Source: JANJUO01 sp942492935 (GTDB taxonomy: Bacteria > Bacteroidota > Ignavibacteria > Kapaibacteriales > UBA2268). From it: DNA of 64,000 nt. The stretch is from NCBI GenBank assembly GCA_942492935.1, contig OW818654.1, positions 2,976,001 through 3,040,000 on the forward strand, in the 5' to 3' direction. This document shows, in pieces, positions 48,099 through 55,663 of the stretch (positions are counted from its first letter, which is position 1; every line of letters starts with the position of its first letter). The notes under the pieces are model-generated. The model was not told the origin of the DNA and did not search any database. It worked only from the letters and a program-made list of their open reading frames with translations. Position numbers and translations under genes: made by a program.

Positions 48099-48818
48099 TT
48101 ATTCAAAAATTCCAAACTTCGACATAGCTTCTTCAAAATCTATACCAATATTGTTCAATTTTCCTAATTTATATTTACTTTTATTGTCAGTGAATATATC
48201 CAAATTGAATGGAGTTATATTTTTATTTTTTCCATGAACTGCAAAGATTAAGGAGTTTTTTATCATACAATTTAATGTTAATTCTGTTATATATCTATGT
48301 TCAATAAGTTCATACAATAAAATTGTAGTGTCTGATAAAATATGATTAAAATTCAAATTATCCGTTAATGAAAAAAATTTTTTGAACTTTTGCAAATCAC
48401 AATCAATAAAATTATATTGAAAAAGCAATTGGTAAAGTTCTATAAACTTGTTATAATTTCCAATCCATTTAATTTCTCCAGATTTTATCAGTTGAAGCTC
48501 ATCGTATCTGTTTTTTAAAATCTTAAGAAATTCAATAAAACTCGCCATTTCAATCTTATCTTTCCTATTCATTCCAAAATACTTGTTTTTTGTAAACAAA
48601 TCACCATTTTGATATGATTCAAATATGTCAGGTGCGATAGATTCTAATTCTTGAGATAAATTAGTTATGTATATATCAATTACATTTAGACGATAATCTT
48701 CATTCATTTGAGCTAAAAATTCCAAAAATTGCTTTCTCTCGTCTCTATAAGATTCCTCAATACTATATCCTTTAGTGCCATTTTCGCCGGTATAATGATT
48801 TATATATTTCAAAGCCAT
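48099..48818 (-). CDS. Orphan protein of the flanking module (left copy)
   Basis: 239 aa, no signal peptide. It starts MALKYINHYTGENGTKGYSIEESYRDERKQFLEFLAQMNEDYRLNVIDIYITNL and contains SIAPDIFESYQNGDLFTKNKYFGM and IKWIGNYNKFIELYQLLFQYNFIDCDLQKFKKFFS. It is paralogous along its whole length to 62727-63539, but 31 residues shorter near the C-terminus. I do not recognise the family; it may be a Bacteroidota mobile-element accessory protein similar in style to RteC. It always precedes the HTH gene in this window. Confidence 0.7.
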   Translation of the reverse strand: MALKYINHYTGENGTKGYSIEESYRDERKQFLEFLAQMNEDYRLNVIDIYITNLSQELESIAPDIFESYQNGDLFTKNKYFGMNRKDKIEMASFIEFLKILKNRYDELQLIKSGEIKWIGNYNKFIELYQLLFQYNFIDCDLQKFKKFFSLTDNLNFNHILSDTTILLYELIEHRYITELTLNCMIKNSLIFAVHGKNKNITPFNLDIFTDNKSKYKLGKLNNIGIDFEEAMSKFGIFE

Positions 48819-49358
48819 AATAAATTCAATAAATTTTTAAAAATCAACAAATATTGAAACGAAGGTCATTAAATTTTATTATCAATTCACTTCAATAAAA
48901 TTTTTACAATCAAAAATGAGCAAATCCAATGTTGATTTCTTATAATGGCTCTATTCCTGAATTTGTTTGATAGAAAGTAATTTCTATTTTTAGAAATACA
49001 TAATCAGAATTAAAAAAGACTCGATGAAATATATACAATTTATCAATGAGTTACCCAATTTAATTATTTGAAATGAAAAACATATTTATTATTATTATTT
49101 TGAAATTTTTGTTGTGGAATATTTTTTAAATTTGTAAATAAATTAGTAAGTTTGTATTATCACTTTCTGAGAAGATGTAGGTAAGTGATAAAAACTTGTT
49201 ATTACGCAAAAATGCTTTATTTGAGTAGATATACGAAATAGATGAAAACATTCGTTTAACCCACAAGAAAAGATAGGAAAGCGAATAAAAATCTACTAAA
49301 AAGGGCAGTTACGTAAATAAATGAGTTGTGGGTAATGCAAAGAATGATACTGCAATAA
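48819..49358 (+). promoter_or_regulatory. Upstream region of the retron, with promoter-leader repeat
   Basis: No gene. 48819-48960 is the promoter side of the left module, matching (inverted) 62590-62726. At about 49145-49152 TAAGTTTG fits the -7 consensus. The following TATTATCACTTTCTGAGAAG with ATGTAGGTAAGTGATA forms a hairpin (TATCACTT/AAGTGATA, about 49158-49193). An almost identical leader occurs at about 53743-53778. ACCCACAA (about 49260) and TTGTGGGT (49326-49333) form an inverted pair whose right half begins the retron cassette. Confidence 0.5.
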
Positions 49359-50198
49359 ATGAAAAAAGCTGATTATAATAGATATTATAAGATTTTACCA
49401 AAACAAAATTGGTTGGCAGAAAAAGAAGAAGAACTAAAAGAATTGCTTTTAAGTTGTAAAAAACAGGAGCATAAAAATTTACTTTTCGAACTTCTTGAAG
49501 AATTCAGCTTTATTAATGATGCTTTGTTTAAGACTTATTTAAATCTAATAGCTGACTATATAATAAATGATTCTGGATTTGAAATTGATAGGACTCAAAT
49601 TGTTGGCATGGCAATGGACTCAACTCCAGATAGTAGTCAATGGATTCTTCAACAATTGAAACCAATATTAACAAGAAGAGGCTGGAATAATGTGAAAATT
49701 GTTGCAAACTTTACTAGAGGAGTTCGGAGTCTTAATAAAGAAGGAAAGAATCAAATAATACTAATTGATGAATTTGTAGGTTCTGGACAATCTGTACAAG
49801 GCAGAATTGATTACATAAAACGAGAATCAAAGGTTGAATTTGAAATTAAAGCTTGTTTTATTGCTGGAATGGAGGAAGGAATTGATAAGATTAAAAGCAA
49901 TTTCGCTGATTTTACATGTTTTTTACCACTAAAGAAAGGAATATCCGATAAGTATGTAGGTGAAGAATTAATTACGGAACTAAGAAATATGTCAGAATTA
50001 GAAGCGGAATTAATGCAACAAGTAAACGATAAAAAATTGAGTAAGTATCATTTAGGTTATAATCAAACAGAATCGTTATATTCATCGTTCGGAAATGCCC
50101 CAAATTCTGTATTCCCAATATTTTGGTGGCCATATGACAAAAAGGAAATATTTAGGAATACTTTATTAACTAGAAATGAGGAAGGTTTAGGATTATGA
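49359..50198 (+). CDS. Retron effector: phosphoribosyltransferase-like protein
   Basis: 279 aa. IILIDEFVGSGQSVQGRI (about residues 134-151) is the PRPP-binding loop of type I phosphoribosyltransferases (here IDEFVGSGQS), preceded by VGMAMDSTPDSSQWILQQLKP. The C-terminal part has GNAPNSVFPIFWWP. This is the PRTase-CE-type domain I associate with anti-phage conflict systems. Its stop overlaps the next start by 4 bases (ATGA). Together with the winged-helix protein, RNA and RT it makes a retron; it is the likely toxic effector. Its substrate is unknown. Confidence 0.8.
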   Translation: MKKADYNRYYKILPKQNWLAEKEEELKELLLSCKKQEHKNLLFELLEEFSFINDALFKTYLNLIADYIINDSGFEIDRTQIVGMAMDSTPDSSQWILQQLKPILTRRGWNNVKIVANFTRGVRSLNKEGKNQIILIDEFVGSGQSVQGRIDYIKRESKVEFEIKACFIAGMEEGIDKIKSNFADFTCFLPLKKGISDKYVGEELITELRNMSELEAELMQQVNDKKLSKYHLGYNQTESLYSSFGNAPNSVFPIFWWPYDKKEIFRNTLLTRNEEGLGL

Positions 50199-50548
50199 AA
50201 ATATCTAAAATTGAAATAAAGATTTTGATTGGTTTGTATAAATCCATTGATGGACTTACTCCTTATACTTTCTATCAAAGATATAAATTCAGTGCTGCAA
50301 CAGTTTATAAAACTGTCTCAAAGTTTGAGAAAAAAGATTATTTAAAAACGCAAGAAGAAAAGATATTTATAACGGAAAAAGGAAGGACGTTTGTTGAAAA
50401 AAGCAGATTTGAATTTGATAGTGAGAAATTTGCGAGAATTCCAGATGATTTTAAATTACCAAAATTGGGAGTAAATGAACCATATATTCCGAATATTACA
50501 ATATTATCTAATGAAATTTTAAATTTACAAAATATTGGTGATGGCTAA
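50195..50548 (+). CDS. Retron-associated winged-helix protein
   Basis: 117 aa. Residues 1-70 form a winged helix: KIEIKILIGLYKSIDG, YTFYQRYKFSAATVYKTVSKFEKKDYLKTQEEKIFITEKGRTFVEK, with YKFSAATVYKTVSKF as the recognition helix. The tail is Pro/Asn-rich. It is translationally coupled to the PRTase gene, and its last codons (Gly-Asp-Gly-stop) lie inside the a1 segment of the retron RNA. It probably binds the msDNA or RNA and the effector. Confidence 0.8.
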   Translation: MKISKIEIKILIGLYKSIDGLTPYTFYQRYKFSAATVYKTVSKFEKKDYLKTQEEKIFITEKGRTFVEKSRFEFDSEKFARIPDDFKLPKLGVNEPYIPNITILSNEILNLQNIGDG

Positions 50549-50757
50549 GAAACATGCATTTAGAAGGTGTAGTCGCCTTCGTTAGTCAGGCTACATTTAG
50601 CCGAGGATGAAATTAAAATCGAAGATATTTAATTTCATCCAGTTCGCTCAGCAGAGCTGAGACTCACCACTTAATAATAAAGTTAAGTGGCGAGTTCACC
50701 ACTTAACTTTATTATTAAGTGAGTCGCTGAAGGAAAGAAAGATGTTTGCCATCACCA
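50536..50757 (+). ncRNA. Retron msr-msd RNA
   Basis: The ends pair. a1 is TGGTGATGGC (50536-50545), a bulge TAAG, then AAACAT (50550-50555); a2 is ATGTTT (50742-50747) then GCCATCACCA (50748-50757). Inside, in order, are msr stem-loops 50563-50580 (GAAGGTG/CGCCTTC) and 50589-50602 (GGCTA/TAGCC), and a 13-bp perfect stem 50605-50617/50628-50640. Then come a small hairpin 50647-50661 (CTCAGC/GCTGAG) and a long msd hairpin 50662-50690/50699-50724 (26 bp, one 3-nt bulge). A TTAG at 50560-50563 is a candidate for the branching guanosine. The RT gene starts 12 bases after a2. This is the canonical retron layout. Confidence 0.85.
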
Positions 50758-50769
50758 TTTTTAATTATT

Positions 50770-51813
50770 ATGAAGCATGAAGAAATAATACAAAATTGGA
50801 AAACCTTTTTTGAACAAAAGGGACTTAGTGCAGAATTTCAAGATAAATACATGCTCTATGTTGGGTCTCTTATTCCTAAAAATCTACCAATTATATTTGA
50901 GACTGAACATTTATCCAAACTTCTTGGAAGAACTAATCTTTACATAAATTCAGCCGTTTATTCTCCTGCTTCACATTACAGATATTTTAAATTAAAAAAA
51001 AGGAAAGGTGGTTTTAGAGAAATTTCGGTTCCTTATCCTGCACTACTTGAATGTCAATACTGGATTTATGACAATATCTTGTCCAATGTTAAAATTAGTT
51101 ACTGTGCTCATGGTTTTGCTAAGAAAAAATCAATTATAACAAATGCCAAAATCCATGTAGGACAAAAGGAATTGTTGAAAATTGATATTAAAGATTATTT
51201 TCCTTCCATCACAAAACATCGTGTGATTGCGATGTTTCATAGGTTGGGCTATCCAACAGATATTTCATTTAATCTTGGTTCGCTTTGTTGCTTGGATGAC
51301 TGTTTACCACAAGGAGCACCAACAAGTCCTGCTATTAGTAACATCGTTTCCCAAATGTTAGACAAGCGATTGTTTGCATTAGCAAAGAAATTTGATTTTA
51401 AATACACTAGGTATGCGGATGACCTTGCTTTTTCTGGAGAATTAATCCCCGCAAAGTTTATTGATTATGTGGATAATATAATTAAAGCAGAAGGATTTAT
51501 TGTAAATGAAGAAAAAACCAATTTATATAAGAATACAGGTAAAAGAATACTTACGGGAGTTTCGATTAGCTCCAACAAATTAAAAGCACCTAAGTCATAT
51601 AAAAGAAATTTGTTTCAAGAATTACACTACGTTAAGCAATTTGGATTAAATTCTCACATGTCAAAAAGGAAGATTAGAAATCCATATTATATAAACAGTT
51701 TGATTGGTAAGCTTAACTATGTAATCTCAATTGAACCTGATTGTAAAAAGGCTAGAGAATATTTAGCCTACTTGATAGAGTTAGATAAAGCACATACCCA
51801 CAACAATGTATAA
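50770..51813 (+). CDS. ret: Retron reverse transcriptase
   Basis: 347 aa from ATG 50770; an upstream TTG at 50746 lies inside a2 of the RNA and is unlikely. Motifs: the retron-specific NAxxH (TNAKIHVG, residues 125-129), the first catalytic aspartate in KIDIKDYFPS (139-146), CLPQGAPTSPAISN (178-191), YADD (215-218), and the ILTGVSIS that corresponds to the VTG motif. It makes msDNA from the RNA just upstream. Its 3' end (51790-51804) carries a possible cassette-end sequence. Confidence 0.95.
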   Translation: MKHEEIIQNWKTFFEQKGLSAEFQDKYMLYVGSLIPKNLPIIFETEHLSKLLGRTNLYINSAVYSPASHYRYFKLKKRKGGFREISVPYPALLECQYWIYDNILSNVKISYCAHGFAKKKSIITNAKIHVGQKELLKIDIKDYFPSITKHRVIAMFHRLGYPTDISFNLGSLCCLDDCLPQGAPTSPAISNIVSQMLDKRLFALAKKFDFKYTRYADDLAFSGELIPAKFIDYVDNIIKAEGFIVNEEKTNLYKNTGKRILTGVSISSNKLKAPKSYKRNLFQELHYVKQFGLNSHMSKRKIRNPYYINSLIGKLNYVISIEPDCKKAREYLAYLIELDKAHTHNNV

Positions 51814-51929
51814 AAATAATAGGCGAGATTGTAGTAAATTCAATGGTTGTAGCACTTTTAAACAGCTTGCGGTTTGATAAGTTTGAAGCCCGCAATCCCT
51901 TTCTAGCCATACCGCCAAGGTTAGGTGCA
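51790..51929. other. attC-like spacer between retron and ImmA gene
   Basis: Starts with GCACATACCCACAAC (51790-51804), close to the complement of GTTGTGGGTAATGC (49325-49338) in front of the retron. It ends with GTTAGGTGCA (51920-51929), which fits the integron core site GTTRRRY. Internally TTGCGG/CCGCAA (about 51868-51893) forms a stem. A cassette attC should begin with the complement of the cassette's own left edge, and that holds here. No integron integrase is in the window. Confidence 0.45.
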
Positions 51930-51995
51930 TTAACCCCAAAGATTGACGTTATATTCATAAAAATATAATATTTAATGACAATAGGATTTGTTTAG

Positions 51996-53204
51996 ATGAA
52001 TACGGTTAAAGTAGGTGATGAGTTTGAAAAAAAGTCATATGATTTAATTGTTAAAGCGATTAAAAATGATGAGTTAGGTATATCTGAGTCTTCAGCAAAA
52101 TTATTTCAGAAAAAAGGATATTACTCTCGTGATAGAGAAAAGGATATTTTTTTTGATTTATCAATTGAAATATGGCCAAAGAATGCAGATAGATATACAT
52201 TGTTGTACTTAATAGAATGTAAAAGTTCTACTGTTAAGCGTGTGCCTGTTGATGATGTCGAAGAGTTTTATGCTAAAGTGATTCAGGTTTCTGGTTTAAA
52301 TGTGAAAGGAGTTATGATTTCTGATAATTCTTTTCAAGAAGGGGGCATTACTTTTGCTAAAAATAAAGGTATGATGCTAATAGAAGTTGATAGTAGTGGA
52401 GAACATGATATTATTTTGCACAAAACAGAAAAAACACAAAATGCGATTTCAGATATAGAAACAGATATAGATAATATTTTTGAGTCATTCATTCATAAGA
52501 CACTTGGTTTACAAAAAATTATAGGATTAAAGAAACTTTCAACTGACGAGATTGAACTTATTGCTTATAGAGTGTTAAGTGAGTGTAAGCAGTTGTCGAA
52601 ACCAATTGTTTTTGAGGATTTTATGATACGTTTATCAGAAAAGTATTTGTTAAATTTTAGTATAGAATCAAATTTGGAGACGGTAAATGGTAAAAAAATA
52701 TTAGGATATTTCTCAAATATTGATAATACTATACATATTGATAATTCAATTGTTTCTACAAGTCGGTTAGGATTTGTATTAGGCCATGAATTAGGGCATT
52801 ATTTTTTACATAATGAATTGAAATTAAATCAAGAGAAATATAATAATTTTGAAGATTCTGAGTATAATTTCTTACTTGATAAGCACTTGCTTAGAAATGA
52901 TAAGAACTGGTTAGAATGGCAAGCAAATAGATTTGCTATTTCATTATTTCTTCCAAAGGACTTATTTTTAGGACATTTATTTGCATTTAGAAAATTTATA
53001 GGAATTAGTAATTATCGTCATATTTACCTTGATGATCAACGAATAAATCAAGAGGACTATAAAAAAACAGTTGATTATTTAGCAAGTACATTTAATATTA
53101 GTAAGATTGCAGTTAGATATCGCATTGATGAGTTGAAGATAATAACACATGCGGAATCAAAGTATGATTTAGGTAGTTATAAACGAAAGATTTTTGTAGA
53201 ATAA
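51996..53204 (+). CDS. Nuclease-like / ImmA-IrrE metallopeptidase fusion
   Basis: 402 aa in two parts. Residues 1-145 resemble a restriction-endonuclease-like fold: VGDEFEKKSYDLIVKAI (Mrr-type opening), DIFFDLSIEIWP then YLIECKSSTVKRVPVDDVEEFYAKVIQ, giving a D...ExK site, and KGVMISDNSFQEGGITFAKNKGMMLIEV. Residues 215-400 are an ImmA/IrrE zinc peptidase: STSRLGFVLGHELGHYFLHNE (HELGH) with EWQANRFAISLFLP. ImmA proteases cleave repressors; fused to a nuclease this suggests a self-regulated defence protein. It sits alone as a cassette after the retron. Confidence 0.75.
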   Translation: MNTVKVGDEFEKKSYDLIVKAIKNDELGISESSAKLFQKKGYYSRDREKDIFFDLSIEIWPKNADRYTLLYLIECKSSTVKRVPVDDVEEFYAKVIQVSGLNVKGVMISDNSFQEGGITFAKNKGMMLIEVDSSGEHDIILHKTEKTQNAISDIETDIDNIFESFIHKTLGLQKIIGLKKLSTDEIELIAYRVLSECKQLSKPIVFEDFMIRLSEKYLLNFSIESNLETVNGKKILGYFSNIDNTIHIDNSIVSTSRLGFVLGHELGHYFLHNELKLNQEKYNNFEDSEYNFLLDKHLLRNDKNWLEWQANRFAISLFLPKDLFLGHLFAFRKFIGISNYRHIYLDDQRINQEDYKKTVDYLASTFNISKIAVRYRIDELKIITHAESKYDLGSYKRKIFVE

Positions 53205-53208
53205 ATAC

Positions 53209-53340
53209 TGCACCTAACACACGCTAAACCAATAAGGGTTTCTCTGATATGCGTATGGTTCAAGCTCAAACTTTTGGGTGGCTTGCCAAGAAACCGCATG
53301 CAAACGGCAGCTTTCTATACTGCCAAACATTATATGTCAT
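53209..53340. other. attC-like structured spacer after the ImmA gene
   Basis: TGCACCTAAC (53209-53218) is the exact complement of GTTAGGTGCA (51920-51929) at the other side of the ImmA-fusion gene. The spacer folds: TGCGTATGGTT (about 53260) pairs with AACCGCATGCA (about 53292-53303), and GGCAG/CTGCC (about 53306-53324) closes a hairpin. It ends CAAACATTATATGTC, a degenerate GTTRRRY. Similar TGCACCTAACA...TTATATG spacers are, from memory, common in Bacteroidota accessory DNA. Confidence 0.45.
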
Positions 53341-53355
53341 AAAAAAGGAACGAAC

Positions 53356-53682
53356 ATGATAGCAAATACACCAAAACCACCATATTATGCAGTGATTTTT
53401 AGTTCAATAAGAAGTGCAGTTGCTGACGACTATTCTGAAATGGCTGATAAAATGGTAGAATTAGCAAAACAACAAGAAGGATTTCTTGGAATTGAAAGTG
53501 CGAGAAATGAACTTGGAATTACTGTTTCATATTGGAAGGATTTAGAATCTATAAAAAAATGGAAGAATAATTCTGAACATTTGATTGCTCAGGAAAAAGG
53601 ACGAGATATTTGGTATAGTTCATTCAAAACCAGAATTGCAAAAATTGAATCAGATTATGATTTCCAAAATTATAAATTGTAG
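53356..53682 (+). CDS. ABM-fold (antibiotic biosynthesis monooxygenase-like) protein
   Basis: 108 aa from ATG 53356, which has AAGGAA seven bases upstream; a longer frame from 53278 would run through the structured spacer. YYAVIFSSIRSA...YSEMADKMVELAKQQEGFLGIESARNELGITVSYWKDLESIKKWKNNSEHLIAQEKG follows the dimeric alpha-beta barrel pattern (heme-degrading/ABM domain; QEGFLG, SYW-SI-WK). Such genes are frequent single-gene cassettes. Substrate unknown. Confidence 0.8.
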   Translation: MIANTPKPPYYAVIFSSIRSAVADDYSEMADKMVELAKQQEGFLGIESARNELGITVSYWKDLESIKKWKNNSEHLIAQEKGRDIWYSSFKTRIAKIESDYDFQNYKL

Positions 53683-53734
53683 AAAAAATATATTCTTTAA
53701 AGACGAATCTCAATGTAATAATTTAAAGAATTAT

Positions 53735-53780
53735 TCTTAATTTTGTATTATCACTTTCCGAAAAGATGTAGGGAAGTCGA
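53735..53780 (+). promoter_or_regulatory. Second copy of the promoter-leader repeat
   Basis: TAATTTTG (about 53737-53744), a -7 type box, is followed by TATTATCACTTTCCGAAAAG and ATGTAGGGAAGT, matching about 49145-49190 upstream of the retron at 36 of about 40 bases. It lies about 105 bases before the DUF3885 gene and would drive it. The repeat frames the retron-ImmA-ABM block. Confidence 0.5.
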
Positions 53781-53884
53781 AGAAATTAGATGATAATCTT
53801 ATAAAATTTGTCTAATTTATAGAAGAAAAGAGTGATTGGCTAGGCGATAACTACCAATGGTACAATTTTTTAACTGATATAGAA

Positions 53885-54622
53885 ATGAGAGAAGAATTAC
53901 AAAACTATTTAGATAGAGTTTATCCTGATTCACAGATTAGTACACCTCATTCAATAGGTGGTAGCGTGCATATTCGGTTTGAACTTGGTGGAGACGAAAT
54001 GTTTAAAGTTTTCAGGGATGGAGTTGAAATTGAATGGTGGAAAGACAGAAGAAGAATGACAAAAGTTGACAAATTAAACCAAGAAGCTCATGTATTAAAA
54101 AGAGTTATTCAAGCCACATCAAGAGCAACAACAATTTTTTATGAAACATTTGATAACTTAGATACCGAAATTTGGATTTTAATTTATGAATATTCTAGTG
54201 GACTTTTTAATCACATTACCGACTTTGTCTTTCAACAGTTTCATCCAAAGTCATTTGCAAAATTCTACGACAAAAAAGAACAAATAGATACTCGAATGTT
54301 AACTGAACAAGAAGACGGGACTTTTATTTGCGATAAAACAGAAGCGAGAGTAATTTTAGGGAAAATAAAAGTGATGGATATTGAAGCGGAGAAAATTTTT
54401 AATGGAATTGCCAACAATGAAATGGGATTTGAACCAAAAATTTGTCAAGAAATTTACTTTTTGGACCCAATTACAGACCGTGGAATGTTTATGTATGACG
54501 ATAGGGGTTGTTACGTTTGGAGTGACAAAGCTGAGAAAATAAAGTATCTATATGACAAGCGAAACGAATGGATAGTAAATTACCATAGACCTGAAATTGA
54601 CGAGTATTTTGTTAGCAAATGA
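53885..54622 (+). CDS. DUF3885 domain protein
   Basis: 245 aa cytoplasmic protein. The C-terminal segment EIYFLDPITDRGMFMYDDRGCYVWSDKAEKIKYLYDKRNEWIVNYHRPEIDEYF is the DUF3885 signature (YF-P---MYDDRG-D--A---E-I--LY-KYN-WI--Y-R--ID--F). The N-terminal half is divergent. The flanks CTACCAATGGTACAA (53851-53865) and TTGTACCACTGGTAG (54731-54745) are inverted near-copies, again as for a mobile cassette. Function unknown; such proteins are common in polymorphic-toxin immunity and accessory loci. Confidence 0.75.
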   Translation: MREELQNYLDRVYPDSQISTPHSIGGSVHIRFELGGDEMFKVFRDGVEIEWWKDRRRMTKVDKLNQEAHVLKRVIQATSRATTIFYETFDNLDTEIWILIYEYSSGLFNHITDFVFQQFHPKSFAKFYDKKEQIDTRMLTEQEDGTFICDKTEARVILGKIKVMDIEAEKIFNGIANNEMGFEPKICQEIYFLDPITDRGMFMYDDRGCYVWSDKAEKIKYLYDKRNEWIVNYHRPEIDEYFVSK

Positions 54623-54775
54623 TAATACTTCAACACAAGCGTTATAAATAATGAAAGGATTGTTATGTACCATTCTTTTAAAAACATAGAATTCAACGCA
54701 ACCAAACTACTCGAAGCTAAGGGAATTTATTTGTACCACTGGTAGTAGAATTTAAAGCACCACAAGTAAAGTAAA

Positions 54776-55357
54776 ATGCAGAAAACCGAAATAGAAATAT
54801 TTGACCCTACAAACATTACAGAGTGGCGAAAATGGTTAGAAAATAATCATATTTCGAAGCAATCTGTTTGGCTTGTTTATCACAATAAAAGTTCGGGTAA
54901 AAAAACTATCACTTGGAGTGAAGCAGTTGATGTAGCTTTGTGTTTTGGTTGGATAGACAGTAAGCAAATCAAAATAGATAAAGAAACTTCGCACCAATTT
55001 TTTAGCAAACGTAAACCAAAAAGCACTTGGTCAAAAATCAATAAACAAAAAATTCAAATACTTATAGAAAATGGATTAATGACAGAAGCTGGTTACAAAA
55101 GCATAGAAATTGCAAAGCAAAATGGCTCTTGGACAATTTTGGACGAAGTTGAAGAGCTAATTATTCCAAATGATTTAGAATCAGAATTCGCAAACAAACC
55201 AAATTCCAAAGACTTCTTTTTAGGTTTAAGTAAATCGGTTAGAAAAGCTATCTTGCAATGGCTTGTACTTGCCAAGACAGCAGAAACAAGACAAAAAAGA
55301 ATAACTGAAATTGTAGAACGTGCTGAACAAAAATTAAAACCTAAACATTTGCAATAG
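54776..55357 (+). CDS. YdeI/OmpD-associated family protein
   Basis: 193 aa. ITEWRKWLENNHISKQSVWLVYHNKSSGKKTITWSEAVDVALCFGWIDSKQIKIDKETSHQFFSKRKPKSTWSKINKQKIQILIENGLMTEAGYKSIEIAKQNGSW is the YdeI-like core (ALCFGWIDS, RKPKSTWSKIN). The C-terminal helices (KSVRKAILQWLVLAKTAETRQKRITEIVERAEQ) are the second family domain. Members have been linked to resistance to antimicrobial peptides. The gene stands alone with cassette-like spacing. Confidence 0.88.
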   Translation: MQKTEIEIFDPTNITEWRKWLENNHISKQSVWLVYHNKSSGKKTITWSEAVDVALCFGWIDSKQIKIDKETSHQFFSKRKPKSTWSKINKQKIQILIENGLMTEAGYKSIEIAKQNGSWTILDEVEELIIPNDLESEFANKPNSKDFFLGLSKSVRKAILQWLVLAKTAETRQKRITEIVERAEQKLKPKHLQ

Positions 55358-55393
55358 AGATAACAATGATAAATAAGATTTATACGAAATGTA

Positions 55394-55470
55394 TAGATTT
55401 CAGAAAACATCACTGGACTAATGTTTTTGGAATGTTTTGAGAAAGTCCAAAAAATCGGATTTGATTAGAT
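55394..55470 (+). repeat. Third, partial copy of the GGACT block
   Basis: AGATTTCAGAAAACATCACT followed by GGACTAATGTTTTTGGAATG and GAAAGTCCAAAAAATCGGAT matches the block at 62205-62280 and, inverted, at 47190-47270. The 10-bp array that follows the other two copies is absent here. So the module existed, at least in part, at a third site inside the island. The remainder of 55471-55569 is non-coding. Confidence 0.6.
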
Positions 55471-55663
55471 ATTAAAATATTCTTAAATATGTAATAAGGG
55501 AAGTAGAACTTTCAGATAAAATGAAGTTTTGGTTATTATTGATTCAACAAATGGAACAATGCTTGATAACTCTCAATTCGTTTGATTTATGCAAATGTTG
55601 AAGATGGTATTAAATACGAAAATCTTGCTGAAAAATGGGAGATTGATGGTGAAGCATTAGTTA

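Noticed and set aside
50746..50769. TTG start for the reverse transcriptase
   Set aside because: It lies inside the a2 end of the retron RNA; the ATG at 50770 fits family length and layout.
54665..54745. 26-codon ORF (MYHSFKNIEFNATKLLEAKG...)
   Set aside because: Too short, no family match, and its end coincides with the inverted repeat flanking the DUF3885 gene.
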